A DNA stretch of 64,000 bases from JASGDN01 sp049841275 (GTDB taxonomy: Bacteria; Chloroflexota; Chloroflexia; Thermomicrobiales; UBA6265). Shown in pieces: positions 28,048 to 37,153 of this stretch (positions are counted from its first letter, which is position 1; every line of letters begins with the position of its first letter). Position numbers and translations under genes: made by a program. The DNA lies in assembly GCA_049841275.1 (NCBI GenBank), contig JASGDN010000059.1:13058-77057 (forward strand), given 5' to 3'. A model generated the notes under the pieces. That model was not told where the DNA came from, did not search any database, and saw only the letters and a program-made list of their open reading frames with translations.

Positions 28048-29037
28048 TCATACCTTCTCCGAGGTGGTTTGCCCGAAGAGTCCCGACGGCCGGAAGATCA
28101 GCACGATGACGAGGATGCCGAAGATGACGGTCCCAGTCCACTGGCTTCCCCAACCGCTGATGTACTGCCCCATGAACCCGTCGCTGAACGACCAGATCAT
28201 GCCGATGATGTATCCCCCGACCACCGCGCCGCCGAGATTGCCGATTCCGCCGAGGACCGCCGCCGTGAACGCGAACAGACCATACTGGAATCCCATCTGG
28301 AAGCGGCCCGAATTGTTGTAGAAGATCGCGACCATACCGGCAGCCCCGGCGAGCCCGCCTCCCAACAGGAACGCCGTCGCGATGGTGCGGTTGATGTCGA
28401 TGCCCATCAGGGCGGACGCCTCGCGGTCCTGGGCCGTGGCGCGCATGGCGGTACCGATGCGGGTTCGGTAGACGAACCAGGAGAGCAGGATCAGGAGCGG
28501 GATCGTGATGCCAATGACGAAGACATCGAGCAGCCGCAGGCGGAGCGTCGAGTCCGCGAAGAGATCGCGGAGAATCGGCCACTCCTTGAGGACGTTGTAG
28601 GTGCGAAACTTCCGGGGGATCAGGTCGGGTCCAGAGAAGGGCCGCGACCCTTTCCAGTAGATGCCGATATTCTGCAGGATGAAACTGACGCCGATGGCGG
28701 CGATCAGCGGCGCCAGGCGCGGCGCGTTGCGCAGCCGGCGATAGGCAAGCGTATCGATCGTCACATTCAGCAGACCACTGAACACCATCGATCCGAGGAG
28801 GCATAGCGCCAGCACCAGCAGGATGGCGCCGTAGGACGATTCGGACGTCACGCCCGATACCGCCGCGATGGTGACGGCGAAGAATGCCCCCATCATGAAG
28901 ACCTCGCCATGGGCGAAGTTGATCAGCTCGATGATGCCGTAAACCAGGGTATATCCAAGAGCAATCAACGCAATGAGTGATCCCGTCGCCATCCCGATGA
29001 TGACGAACTGGAAGAAGAGCGTCCAGTCGACATGCAT
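28048..29037 (-). CDS. livH: Branched-chain amino acid ABC transporter permease LivH
   Basis: A 329-residue permease with the LivH pattern ALGYTLVYGIIELINFAHGE near the N-terminus, GAAGMVAIFYN in the middle and the ATPase-contact loop AMRATAQDREASALMGID. It forms the channel with LivM. A 182-base gap with a strong hairpin separates it from livK upstream. Confidence 0.94.
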   Translation of the reverse strand: MHVDWTLFFQFVIIGMATGSLIALIALGYTLVYGIIELINFAHGEVFMMGAFFAVTIAAVSGVTSESSYGAILLVLALCLLGSMVFSGLLNVTIDTLAYRRLRNAPRLAPLIAAIGVSFILQNIGIYWKGSRPFSGPDLIPRKFRTYNVLKEWPILRDLFADSTLRLRLLDVFVIGITIPLLILLSWFVYRTRIGTAMRATAQDREASALMGIDINRTIATAFLLGGGLAGAAGMVAIFYNNSGRFQMGFQYGLFAFTAAVLGGIGNLGGAVVGGYIIGMIWSFSDGFMGQYISGWGSQWTGTVIFGILVIVLIFRPSGLFGQTTSEKV

Positions 29038-29175
29038 GGTTCACACCTGGTCTCAAACCCCGCCCGATCCAGGGACCGGACGCAACCGCCGCCGCCGTGA
29101 AGCGAACAATCCGCGCTGGCCCTCGAACGATCGATCGGGTCAAGCATCGGCGTCCGCCGTTCACCGCCGGAACGA

Positions 29176-29209
29176 GCGAGCGGCCGGACGTTCTCGCCCG
29201 GCCGCTCGC
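29176..29209 (-). terminator. Hairpin between livK and livH
   Basis: A perfect 12-base-pair G/C-rich stem (29176-29187 against 29198-29209) with a ten-base loop, ten bases after the livK stop. There is no T run after it, so it may only partly stop transcripts or protect the livK mRNA 3' end, giving more binding protein than permease. Confidence 0.6.
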
Positions 29210-29219
29210 AGTCGGGAGC

Positions 29220-30611
29220 TTACTCCGCGACTCCAATGACTTTCTGGAAGACGATCTTGCCGTCCTTGATCTCGTTGAGCGAGATCGTAGTGGCGGTGGT
29301 ATCGCCGGTCGGACCGAAGCTCCAGGTTCCGATCAGGCCGCGGAAGTCCGCGGTAGCCATACCGGTTTCGAGGATCTTCGCGCGATCCTTCTCGCCAACC
29401 TTGTCGATCGCCTGAAGCACGGCGATGGCACACTCGAAGGAATAGACCGCGTACGGGTCCGGATCGTGGCCAAGCCGGTCGGTCATCGCCTTGTACCAGT
29501 CGGCACCGATGCCTTCAAGGGCCGTCGGCGGAAGGCCGCCGAACGTCACGAACGAGCCTTCGGCCGCGTCGCCAGAACCATCGACATATGCCTGATTGGC
29601 CACACCGTCCGGCCCCATGATGGTCACGTCGTCGACCGAGAGCACATCGCGGAGATCCTGGACGAGCTTCGGCACATTCTGGTCCACGATGGCGCCGATG
29701 TAGACGAAGTCGACGCCAGCGTTGGCGATCTTGGTTGCCAGCGCCTGATACTCTGGCGCCTTGGCGTCGTAGGCTTCGAAGCCAGCGACGGTACCGCCGA
29801 GCTTGGTGAAGGTGGTCTGGAAGACGGAAGCGACGCCCTTGCCATACGTCTGGTTGTCATGGAGCACGTAGGCGTTCTTGGCGCCCTTCTCGTTGATCGC
29901 CCAGTTCGCCGAAGCAGCGCCCTGGATGTCGTCCGCCGGAACCAGGCGGGCGAAGTTGCGCTTGCCGGTCGCGGAATAGAGCACGTCCGGATAGCCTTCC
30001 GGATTCGCATCGTTCTCCTTGGTCAGCTGCACGGCGGTCGCGGCCGGAGAGATCTGGAACATCCCCGCACCGTTGGTAATTGGAATCGAGACCTCGGCAG
30101 CGCCGGAGTTGTAGGTCGCGATGTAGGCAACGGCGTCCGGATCGTTGATGACCTCGGTGGCGTTCTGCGATTCCGTCGTGGCATCCCACGATCCATTGTT
30201 CGCCGCAACGCCGTCGTCCATCGCGGTGTACTTGATGGCGAACCCGCCGGCTGCTCCACCCCAGATCTCGACGGCGTACTTCACGGCCTCAGCCGAGTCG
30301 GCACCGATCTGCTCGTTCGCGCCGGACATCGGCCACGAGGAATAGAGGTTGATCGTGCCCTTGCTGGTGTCGGTCGAATGCTCGACACCCGCCACACCGA
30401 GGCCATCCGTGGTGAGCGCCGTCGCGCCCAGCACATCGGACGAACCGCCCGCGGGAGATGCTTCCGGAGAAGCCTGGGCAAACGCGGAGCCGGCCTGCAG
30501 CACGGCTGCGGCGCCAACACCAAGCGCCGACGCCCGCATGAGGAATGTCCGCCGATCAATGGAGCCGTTGCGGAATTGCTGGACCAGCGCTTCGAAACGC
30601 GAATCAGTCAT
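29220..30611 (-). CDS. livK: Branched-chain amino acid-type ABC transporter substrate-binding protein, Tat-exported
   Basis: A 463-residue periplasmic-binding-protein type I. The N-terminus has a twin-arginine signal (DRRTFLMRASALG then GVGAAAVL and AFA), followed by a Ser/Pro/Ala linker. INLYSSWPMSG begins the binding fold, and TYNSGAAEVSIPI and DNQTYGKGVASVF are family landmarks. It delivers branched-chain amino acids or related amides to LivHMGF; the exact ligand is unknown. AGGAGG lies about 11 bases before the ATG. It is the first gene of the operon. Confidence 0.9.
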   Translation of the reverse strand: MTDSRFEALVQQFRNGSIDRRTFLMRASALGVGAAAVLQAGSAFAQASPEASPAGGSSDVLGATALTTDGLGVAGVEHSTDTSKGTINLYSSWPMSGANEQIGADSAEAVKYAVEIWGGAAGGFAIKYTAMDDGVAANNGSWDATTESQNATEVINDPDAVAYIATYNSGAAEVSIPITNGAGMFQISPAATAVQLTKENDANPEGYPDVLYSATGKRNFARLVPADDIQGAASANWAINEKGAKNAYVLHDNQTYGKGVASVFQTTFTKLGGTVAGFEAYDAKAPEYQALATKIANAGVDFVYIGAIVDQNVPKLVQDLRDVLSVDDVTIMGPDGVANQAYVDGSGDAAEGSFVTFGGLPPTALEGIGADWYKAMTDRLGHDPDPYAVYSFECAIAVLQAIDKVGEKDRAKILETGMATADFRGLIGTWSFGPTGDTTATTISLNEIKDGKIVFQKVIGVAE

Positions 30612-31166
30612 GTTCCCGATGCCTCCTGCATGTCACCCCGGCTACGAAGGCCGGACATCAAAGACCGTGCGGGCGATCGCGCGATCGTCCTGTTCCACAC
30701 GCTACGGATGCGAGAGCACCTCCGTTGGCTCTCATCGTTGCTGAGGGCATATCCGGCGTCGAGGGAGACCCGCTCGCAAACGTGCGCTCTGCCACGAGAT
30801 GGTTTCCCCAATAAAACCGGAAGCCCGTGGATCGAGGATTGGTTGGATGACGTTCGTTGATGCAGGATGGTAAACGACGACGACGCATATCGTCAACGAC
30901 TCGCTGGACGACGCTCACAGCACATGGCCCGCCGAAGCTGCATCGGTATCAAGATGGCACAAACACCCGAATCGCGCCCTGTGCGTTCTGCCAGCATTCT
31001 GGGCGGATCAATGGTCACATTGCACAGATCGCGGCCCGAATCGGGACACGTCCCGGATGGCTCCGGAAATGGTGGTGCGAAGCGCACAATGCGCGTGGGG
31101 TGCAATCAGCCTGAAGCTGTCCCACGGTATGCACGTAATGAGGACAGGCTCCAAGACTCACGCAGT
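30612..31166. other. Gene-free stretch upstream of livK
   Basis: About 550 bases hold the livK promoter candidate (30867-30896) and no gene that I can support. The expected livK leader is about 250 bases; I recognise no riboswitch in it. Confidence 0.45.
30867..30896 (-). promoter_or_regulatory. Promoter candidate for the liv operon
   Basis: TTGACG (30891-30896), 18-base spacer, TACCAT (30867-30872) on the minus strand. Confidence 0.4.
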
Positions 31167-31210
31167 AAACGAAAGCCCGGAAGCGGTTCGCCGCTTCCGG
31201 GCTTTCGTTT
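31167..31210 (-). terminator. Terminator of tRNA-Arg
   Basis: A perfect 20-base-pair inverted repeat (31167-31186 against 31191-31210) with a four-base loop (TTCG on plus, CGAA on minus) starts nine bases after the tRNA. The stem ends in TTT on the minus strand. It is one of the strongest hairpins in the window. Confidence 0.85.
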
Positions 31211-31218
31211 GCATTCAG

Positions 31219-31294
31219 TGGTACGCCCGAGAGGACTCGAACCTCTGGCCTCTTGCTCCGGAGGCAAGCGCTCTATCCGCTGAGCTACGGGCGC
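31219..31294 (-). tRNA. tRNA-Arg (anticodon CCG)
   Basis: A 76-base cloverleaf with encoded CCA. The anticodon stem CTTGC/GCAAG encloses the loop CTCCGGA, giving CCG, which reads CGG codons. The acceptor stem pairs GCGCCCG with CGGGCGT. The T loop is TTCGAGT. It has its own extended -10 promoter and a terminator, so it is a single-gene unit. Confidence 0.97.
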
Positions 31295-31323
31295 GTACCG
31301 GTCCATCTCGTCCGGCGACCGCC

Positions 31324-31332
31324 AGTATACCA
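31324..31332 (-). promoter_or_regulatory. Extended -10 promoter of tRNA-Arg
   Basis: TGGTATACT on the minus strand, 30 bases before the tRNA 5' end; no good -35 is seen. The same element precedes the SH3 gene and, with one change, rpsB and frr. Confidence 0.5.
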
Positions 31333-31400
31333 CCATCCTCCCCGGTCCATCCCGCCAACCGCTCGCCTCTCGGGGGCTGGCACACGCCAGCCTCCACTCG

Positions 31401-32780
31401 TCACGAAAGGGCAGCTGGTTCGGGCAGGTCCTCACTCCACACCATGTCATCGACGGCGGCCTGCCATTCCTGCAGGATCGTGTGCAGACGTTCGGCTTCA
31501 CCGCGTACCGATGCCGTACCGGACAGGTCGTTGCATTCCCACGGATCGGCTTCCAGGTCGAAGAGCTGCCACGCCTCCGTCCCCTGGCCCGTTTTTCCTG
31601 AAATCCAGTAGCGGATCAGCTTCCATCGCCCATCGCTGACAGTCCGCTGCACGTCACGGTACGCCGCGAAGACGCTGGACCGAATCGCCTTCGTATCCGG
31701 GGCGAGCACCGGCAGCAAGCTCGTTCCCTGGACGGTCCCGGGAACGTCAATCCCGGTCAGCGCACAGAGCGTCGGGAAGAGGTCGATGTTCGCGGTCAGC
31801 TGCGAAACACGTTGCCCCGGCCCGATACCGGGACCACGCATTAGCAGCGGCACGGTGATGCTGTGCTGATAGAGGTTCTGCTTGCCCATCAGCCCATGCT
31901 GCCCAACTGCCAGTCCGTGATCGGCGGTGTAGACGACGATCGTCTCGTTCGCCACGCCCTGGCGGTCGAGCGCGTCGAGAACCCGGCCAACCTGGGCGTC
32001 GAGGTGGCTGATCATGCCGTAGTAGTCGGCGATATGCCGCCGAACCTCCGCCGGATCGCGCGGCATTGCGGCCAGCCCCTCGTCGCGGACCTTCATCTCA
32101 CCGTTGTCGAACGGGTGGCGCGCCCACGCATTTGGTGGCAAGGAGATAGTTGCGGGATCGTACATCTCGGCATAGGGAGATGGTGGCGTGCGAGGATCGT
32201 GCGGCGCGGTGAATGCCACGTACAGGAAAAACGGGTCATCGTCCGCGTAGGTATCAATAAAATCGATCGCCGCATCGGCGAAGATCTCGGAGGAAAAGCC
32301 CTCTCCAATCGTCACTGCCTCATTGGGATAGATCCCCTCGGGATCGTATTCGCGCAGCGGGACGGCATGGTGGTCGCTCATGCCGCCGAAGAAGAGGCGC
32401 GATCCACTCGCGAATCCATCGCTGAGCGTCTTCCGGTCGTTGTGCCATTTGCCGACGGCATGCGTGTGGTATCCAGCCTGACGAAATGTCTTCGGCATGG
32501 TCGCGAGCGCCGGATTCACCGTTTCCGACCCTACCGCGCTGTCGACCTCGTGGGAAGCGGTCGCCGAGAAGACGCCGTTCCCGGTCAGGATAGACGCCCG
32601 GCTGGGCGCACAGACGGCCCCATAGAACGCGCCGGTGATATGCGTCCGATCGAAGGACGCCCCCTGCGCGATCAGCTGGTCGAATACAGGCGTCTGCACG
32701 CAGGGATCGCCCTGCGCGCCCATTGCCCCCATCCGATGATCGTCTGCCACCATCACCACGACATTCGGTCGCTGTCCCAC
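31401..32780 (-). CDS. Sulfatase family hydrolase (alkaline-phosphatase superfamily)
   Basis: A 459-residue protein. CAPSRAS is the C-x-P-x-R motif whose cysteine is turned into formylglycine by a maturation enzyme not seen here. VMVADDHR supplies metal-binding aspartates and AVGKWHN and FTAPHDP further active-site residues. It lacks a signal peptide, so it would be cytosolic. Sulfatases remove sulfate esters from sugars or other molecules; some relatives are phosphonate or choline hydrolases. I prefer the GTG at 32780, with GGAGG seven bases upstream; an ATG at 32822 would add 14 residues but its GAGGAG touches the start codon. Confidence 0.87.
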   Translation of the reverse strand: MGQRPNVVVMVADDHRMGAMGAQGDPCVQTPVFDQLIAQGASFDRTHITGAFYGAVCAPSRASILTGNGVFSATASHEVDSAVGSETVNPALATMPKTFRQAGYHTHAVGKWHNDRKTLSDGFASGSRLFFGGMSDHHAVPLREYDPEGIYPNEAVTIGEGFSSEIFADAAIDFIDTYADDDPFFLYVAFTAPHDPRTPPSPYAEMYDPATISLPPNAWARHPFDNGEMKVRDEGLAAMPRDPAEVRRHIADYYGMISHLDAQVGRVLDALDRQGVANETIVVYTADHGLAVGQHGLMGKQNLYQHSITVPLLMRGPGIGPGQRVSQLTANIDLFPTLCALTGIDVPGTVQGTSLLPVLAPDTKAIRSSVFAAYRDVQRTVSDGRWKLIRYWISGKTGQGTEAWQLFDLEADPWECNDLSGTASVRGEAERLHTILQEWQAAVDDMVWSEDLPEPAALS

Positions 32781-32908
32781 CACATGTCCTCCATCGGCCA
32801 CACCCAAAGCGTGCCCGTGCATCTCCTCGTTCAGCGGACGCTACTGTAGCGGACTTTTCTCCGCATGTCGCCGTACCAGCGAGACACGATCGTTCGGATC
32901 GCGCAGAC

Positions 32909-32941
32909 GCACCCGATCCGTCACGGTGGCGGATCGGGTGC
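32909..32941 (-). terminator. Hairpin after the first PQQ-cupredoxin gene
   Basis: A perfect 12-base-pair stem (32909-32920 against 32930-32941), nine-base loop, 54 bases after the stop of the upstream minus-strand gene. No T run follows. Confidence 0.6.
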
Positions 32942-32994
32942 TTCGCAGACTATCGGCTTATGTCGAGAGTCGCATCCATGCGGAACGCGACGCC

Positions 32995-35016
32995 CTACTC
33001 GGCGACGAGCGTCCCAACCATGCCGGCATCGGCGTGACCCTCGACCGAGCAGTAGAACGAATACGTGCCAGGAGCCAGGTTCATCGTGAACTCGGTGCTT
33101 TCTCCGCCGACGACCATGCCAGAGTCGACCTGGCCATCGATCACGAAGTCGTGCTGGAGGGCACCGACATTGGCCAACGTCACCTTGACGTCATTGTTGG
33201 CCGGGATCGCGATCGAGTTCGGCTTGAAGTAGAGGTCACCCATCTCGACGGCAAGCGTGTAGGTGCCATTGCCAGCATCGACCGGGGTTGCAGCGCCGGC
33301 AGAAGCCTCGCCCGACGCCGGAGACGCGGCCGGTGTCCCGGCCTCTTCGGTCGCCTGCAGGCGCGTCGGCTGCGCGTCCGGAACGAAGCCGCCACCATTG
33401 CCCAGCTTGAAACTGACCAGCTCGTAGACGGCCTCGGCCTCGGGATCGCGCTGGTCGGGCGACGCCACATACTGCGTGCCCGCCGCGACGTAGAGCTCGT
33501 CGCCCGCGATCACGACCGGTGCATTCACACCGGCCTTCAGCTGGTAGTACCAGAGCGCCTTGCCATCCTCGCGTGCGAAGGCGCGGACGAGACCATCCAG
33601 GCCCGCCGTGATCACCAGGTCGTTTGCCACGATGATCGAACCAGTCGGGAAGGTCGGAAGATCCGTCTTCCAAAGGATCTTGCCGCTGGCGATATCGATC
33701 GCGGCGATCTCGCCCTCGAACGGGTCCTTCGCCGTGCGGTCGAACTCCGTGGACTTGTGCCACGTCGGCCGGTTGGTGATGACGTAGTAGAAGACGCCGT
33801 CCTTGTACGCCGGCGGCGTCAGCACGCCCCCGTTGCCGCCTGGGTAGACGCGCACGAAGCGGTCGTCCGGCAGCTGCTGCAGCTGGTCGTTCTCGTGGAT
33901 GCCAACGAGCGTGCGCCACAGGATCACACCGGTGTCGGCATTGATGCCGGCCACCTCGCCGACCTTGCCGGAGGTGATGGCGACCTTCGTCTTCTGGCCG
34001 TTGATATCGACGTCATTGACGATCGTCGGTGCGATCTGATAGTCGAGGTCGAAGAGGTCGTGCGGCTTCGGCTGGAAGTACCAGCGCACCGAGCCGGTGG
34101 TCGTATCCAGCGACATCGCGGTGCTGGCGTACAGGTTCGGACCCGGCCGGCTGGATGCCGTAGGATACTCGGGATCGCCCGGCCACGGCGCGGCATTGCC
34201 GTTCCCGAAGTAGACGTTGCCATCGTCGTCGAAGTTGGGCGGATACCAGAGGCCGGCGCCGGAGTTGTGGCGTGCATTGCCCCAGAGGTTCTCCTCCGAG
34301 AGGTCGAAGTACCACTGCGTCTCGCCGGTCAGCGCGTCGAGCGAGTGCAGAACGCCACGCGCACCCAGGTTGCCATTCGTGGACAACGGAACGATCGAGA
34401 TGTAGATGGACCCGCCGTAGGCGACCGGCGCCATGCGGATGCCTTCCTGCGGGAAGTTGCTCAGCTGGACCTGCCAGACATCCTCACCGGTCTCGGCATT
34501 CACGGCCGCCACATTGGCGGACTCGCCGAGGCCGTAGTAGATGTTGCCGTAGCCATAGCAGACGCCGTTCGGGCCGTTGCAGCCGATGTTGTACGTCTTG
34601 CGCCACTTGACCTCACCGGTTGCCCGGTCGTACGCCGTGACGTTGCTGGACATGTCCTGCACGTAGACAAGGTTCCCGACCACGATCGGGGGAGCCGTCA
34701 CGGCGGCAGGATCGCCAGCCTCGTTCGTGCTCTCGGACCGCCATGCCGGGCCGAGGTCCAGGATGTTGGACGACGCGATGGTCGTCACCGGCGCCACGCG
34801 ATGTCCCTTCGGATCCCCGCTCAGCGACGGCCAGTCGCCGTTCTCGAGCGAGGCTTCCGGAATCGGGCCGGCGGGCAGGGTCTCGGCGGCAGGAGTCGAC
34901 TCCTGTGCGAAGACTGCGCGATTGTGAACGCCCAGAGCAGCCGCTCCGGCGGTAGCCGTCGAAGCGGCAGACGTAGCGACAAAGCCGCGACGCGTCAGGC
35001 GTCGTGGTTCAGACAT
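32995..35016 (-). CDS. Tat-exported PQQ-type beta-propeller dehydrogenase-like protein with C-terminal cupredoxin domain
   Basis: A 673-residue exported protein. It starts with a twin-arginine signal (LTRRGFVATSA), then an eight-bladed PQQ-type propeller resembling quinoprotein alcohol dehydrogenases: GNGNAAPWPG and PHDLFDLDYQ match the calcium/PQQ regions. The vicinal Cys-Cys of methanol dehydrogenases is replaced by separated cysteines (GCNGPNGVCYG). After an Ala/Ser/Pro linker, residues 583-673 form a plastocyanin-like domain with a full type 1 copper set: His622, Cys656, His661, Met666. The likely job is oxidising a small alcohol or aldehyde outside the cell and passing electrons to copper. 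Substrate and PQQ binding are unproven. A paralogue lies at 37.2 kb. Confidence 0.88.
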   Translation of the reverse strand: MSEPRRLTRRGFVATSAASTATAGAAALGVHNRAVFAQESTPAAETLPAGPIPEASLENGDWPSLSGDPKGHRVAPVTTIASSNILDLGPAWRSESTNEAGDPAAVTAPPIVVGNLVYVQDMSSNVTAYDRATGEVKWRKTYNIGCNGPNGVCYGYGNIYYGLGESANVAAVNAETGEDVWQVQLSNFPQEGIRMAPVAYGGSIYISIVPLSTNGNLGARGVLHSLDALTGETQWYFDLSEENLWGNARHNSGAGLWYPPNFDDDGNVYFGNGNAAPWPGDPEYPTASSRPGPNLYASTAMSLDTTTGSVRWYFQPKPHDLFDLDYQIAPTIVNDVDINGQKTKVAITSGKVGEVAGINADTGVILWRTLVGIHENDQLQQLPDDRFVRVYPGGNGGVLTPPAYKDGVFYYVITNRPTWHKSTEFDRTAKDPFEGEIAAIDIASGKILWKTDLPTFPTGSIIVANDLVITAGLDGLVRAFAREDGKALWYYQLKAGVNAPVVIAGDELYVAAGTQYVASPDQRDPEAEAVYELVSFKLGNGGGFVPDAQPTRLQATEEAGTPAASPASGEASAGAATPVDAGNGTYTLAVEMGDLYFKPNSIAIPANNDVKVTLANVGALQHDFVIDGQVDSGMVVGGESTEFTMNLAPGTYSFYCSVEGHADAGMVGTLVAE

Positions 35017-35090
35017 GCGATCCCCCTCTGTTGGAACGTTGGGTTGCTACGGATTGCTGATGCAACGGAGCACTGCTGCATCGTGAAAAC

Positions 35091-35110
35091 GCAATTCACT
35101 GCAATTCTCT
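35091..35110 (+). repeat. Tandem 10-base direct repeat over a promoter
   Basis: Two adjacent units, GCAATTCACT and GCAATTCTCT, share eight of ten bases and cover the -10 and start region of the PQQ-cupredoxin promoter. One helical turn apart, they look like a possible operator. Confidence 0.5.
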
Positions 35111-35131
35111 CAGGATTCGAGACCCTGTCAA
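35103..35131 (-). promoter_or_regulatory. Promoter candidate for the first PQQ-cupredoxin gene
   Basis: TTGACA (35126-35131), 17-base spacer, AGAATT (35103-35108) on the minus strand, about 85 bases before the start codon. The perfect -35 with a weak -10 suggests an activated or regulated promoter. Confidence 0.45.
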
Positions 35132-35247
35132 GGCCTAATCCCGACCCAACAACCATGATTTCGGACGAGGCTATTCGTTCGCAGCAACACCCTGTATGCT
35201 GGTCCCGGCGCGTGACTGGATGGCAATTCGACAAGGAGGGCACCAGC

Positions 35248-36288
35248 GTGAGCAATGGGACGGACGTGGACATCTTCGATCGCCTCCGCACGGACGAGTC
35301 CTGTGCGGCATGGCTCTCCTCGCTCGAGGCGCTAGACACGTCCCGCCTGACGATTCCCCCGCTCCCTCAGGGCGATGCGTTCGACGATGCCCTGGCCTGG
35401 CTGGCGGCTCCGGACGACGACCGCATCACCATGAACACCTTACTTCCCACGATCGCCGGATCAGCCGATCTGGAGTGGCTCCGCGCCCGCTCGGTTGCGT
35501 CGCTGCTGACTGTCATGGATGTTGTCGCCGCGCCACATGGCTTTCCAGCCTGGCCAGCATCGCTCGGCGAGCTCGGCCGCTTCTTCTACGCATTCGTCTA
35601 CGCCTCGATCCTGCCGGAAACCCGCGCCCTGTTCGCGAAGCGCGGCATCCCGGAAGACATCCAGCACGCGACGATGGCGGATATCGGGCGGAACATGTAC
35701 GTCCATCGGAAGCGCCATGGCACGCACGGCCTGGCATCTCCGGACTGGCTGATGCTGCACGCACGAGGCATGATCTTCCAGCTCGGGCGGCTTCAGTTCG
35801 AACGGGCGGGGCTCGGCACGCGCACCAGCAACACCATCCAGGAAAGCGGATTTCCGTGGTCGAAAGGCGATCCTACCCTCTCGATCCATATCCCGGACTT
35901 CATGGGATCCATGTCACCAGAAGCCTGCGATGCATCGTTCGTCCAGGCCGCCGACTTCTTCCCACGGTATTTCCCGGAGGAGGCCGTCCACACGGCCGTC
36001 TGCAACTCCTGGCTTCTCGATACCCAGTTGCGCGACTATCTCTCCCCAGCGTCGAACATCATCGCGTTCCAGCGCCGCTTCCGTCACATCCGGCCAGGGG
36101 AATGGGCGAACGACGGCCCGCTTCGATTCGTTTTCGGACCGGTCGACTGGCCGTTGGAGGATTACCCGCAGGAGACCTCCGTGCAGCGGGCCGTCGTGCA
36201 ACACCTGAAGGACGGCAAGGACTGGCACGGGGGCATGGGCTGGATGGAGTTCCCATCGACATCGATGCCGGCAGGATCCGCCGGTTGA
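35248..36288 (+). CDS. Acyltransferase domain-containing protein of the NAT_N / GNAT-like C-terminal type
   Basis: A 346-residue protein. From memory of the family, the sequence matches proteins with an N-terminal acyltransferase region and a GNAT-like C-terminal domain: PEDIQHATMADIGRNMYVHR, LMLHARGMIFQLGRLQFER, LSIHIPDFMGSMSPEACDAS, FFPRYFPEEAVHTAVCNSWLLD and SNIIAFQRRF (only fragments are listed here). Members are common in Gram-positive and Chloroflexota genomes and lack a firm function. The GTG at 35248 has AAGGAGG eight bases upstream. It is divergent from the first PQQ-cupredoxin gene, and the next gene starts 81 bases later. Confidence 0.75.
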   Translation: MSNGTDVDIFDRLRTDESCAAWLSSLEALDTSRLTIPPLPQGDAFDDALAWLAAPDDDRITMNTLLPTIAGSADLEWLRARSVASLLTVMDVVAAPHGFPAWPASLGELGRFFYAFVYASILPETRALFAKRGIPEDIQHATMADIGRNMYVHRKRHGTHGLASPDWLMLHARGMIFQLGRLQFERAGLGTRTSNTIQESGFPWSKGDPTLSIHIPDFMGSMSPEACDASFVQAADFFPRYFPEEAVHTAVCNSWLLDTQLRDYLSPASNIIAFQRRFRHIRPGEWANDGPLRFVFGPVDWPLEDYPQETSVQRAVVQHLKDGKDWHGGMGWMEFPSTSMPAGSAG

Positions 36289-36369
36289 TATCGAGGGGAA
36301 CTGGCCCTCACGCCACGGCAATTCGATACTCTGTCTCAACAACGTTCGTCTTGAGTCAGGAAGATCGCG

Positions 36370-37023
36370 TTGAACGCTTCAGACCATCATTCCGCAGCCA
36401 CGCTCGACCGGGTTCTGCCGCCGGCATTGACACGCCCGATCCAACCGCCTCAGCTTTTCGCCGACCGGCAGCACCGCACCACCTTCGCGCGGATGATGCA
36501 GCAGCAGTTCTGGCTCTGGGGATGCGATGTCCGACGCCAGGAAGGTAATCTACTGGCTCTGCACGGATTCGAGAAACAACGGCCGCCAGAAGAGTCCGGC
36601 TGCTCGACCAGCCGCTACACCCGACGCGTTGCCCAGGACATCGATCTCGTCCTGTGGGGATTCGGCCTGCTCGCATCCCGCGAAGGCGATGGCTCGGTCT
36701 TCCTGTCCCGTCACGCACTCCGTCCCCGCTGCGGTGATTGCGGCGCATCCCTGGACGTGCGCTGGGATCCCGACGATTTCCGCGACCTTCGCCGGCCGGC
36801 ATCAGCCTGCGATCACCGGCGAGTGCGCCTTCTCCTGGCCGATGTCCTCGCCTGGATCGCTGACTACGAGCGGAGCGTCCTGGATACTGCCGGCATCAGT
36901 TTCCGGTCATCATCCATCGCCGCCTGGAAACGGGCGGTCGGACCGGCGCAGGAGCTGCCAGCCCGCTGGAACGAACTCGCCACATCGCTCCACACGGAAG
37001 GGTGGGCGATCGCCCTGCCCTGA
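36370..37023 (+). CDS. Hypothetical protein with a Cys-x2-Cys motif
   Basis: A 217-residue protein that I do not recognise. It starts at TTG 36370 with AGGAAG seven to eight bases upstream; there is no nearby ATG. The middle contains a CGDC pair within RPRCGDCGASLDVRWD, so one metal or redox site is possible, and FWLWGCDVRRQEGNLL with VAQDIDLVLWGFGLL look like buried segments. It is probably cotranscribed with the acyltransferase gene 81 bases upstream. Codon use agrees with the neighbours (G/C in third positions), supporting a real gene. Confidence 0.6.
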   Translation: MNASDHHSAATLDRVLPPALTRPIQPPQLFADRQHRTTFARMMQQQFWLWGCDVRRQEGNLLALHGFEKQRPPEESGCSTSRYTRRVAQDIDLVLWGFGLLASREGDGSVFLSRHALRPRCGDCGASLDVRWDPDDFRDLRRPASACDHRRVRLLLADVLAWIADYERSVLDTAGISFRSSSIAAWKRAVGPAQELPARWNELATSLHTEGWAIALP

Positions 37024-37153
37024 GGAAACGCCCGGAACCCGGCCGATACGGCAGATGCTGACACGCCGTCGTGGCTGACCGATCCGGTATCCGATGAGCC
37101 GCCAGTACGCGCAGATTCCACCGCGGTGACGGCCCAGCATGACGGAGACATGC

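Noticed and set aside
30612..31166. Possible riboswitch or small gene upstream of livK
   Set aside because: No known aptamer core, no conserved-looking frame with a ribosome site; only a promoter candidate.
32926..35247. A very long plus-strand frame that continues into the acyltransferase gene
   Set aside because: The first 770 codons are antisense to the PQQ-cupredoxin gene; only the part from the GTG at 35248 is family-like and has a ribosome site.
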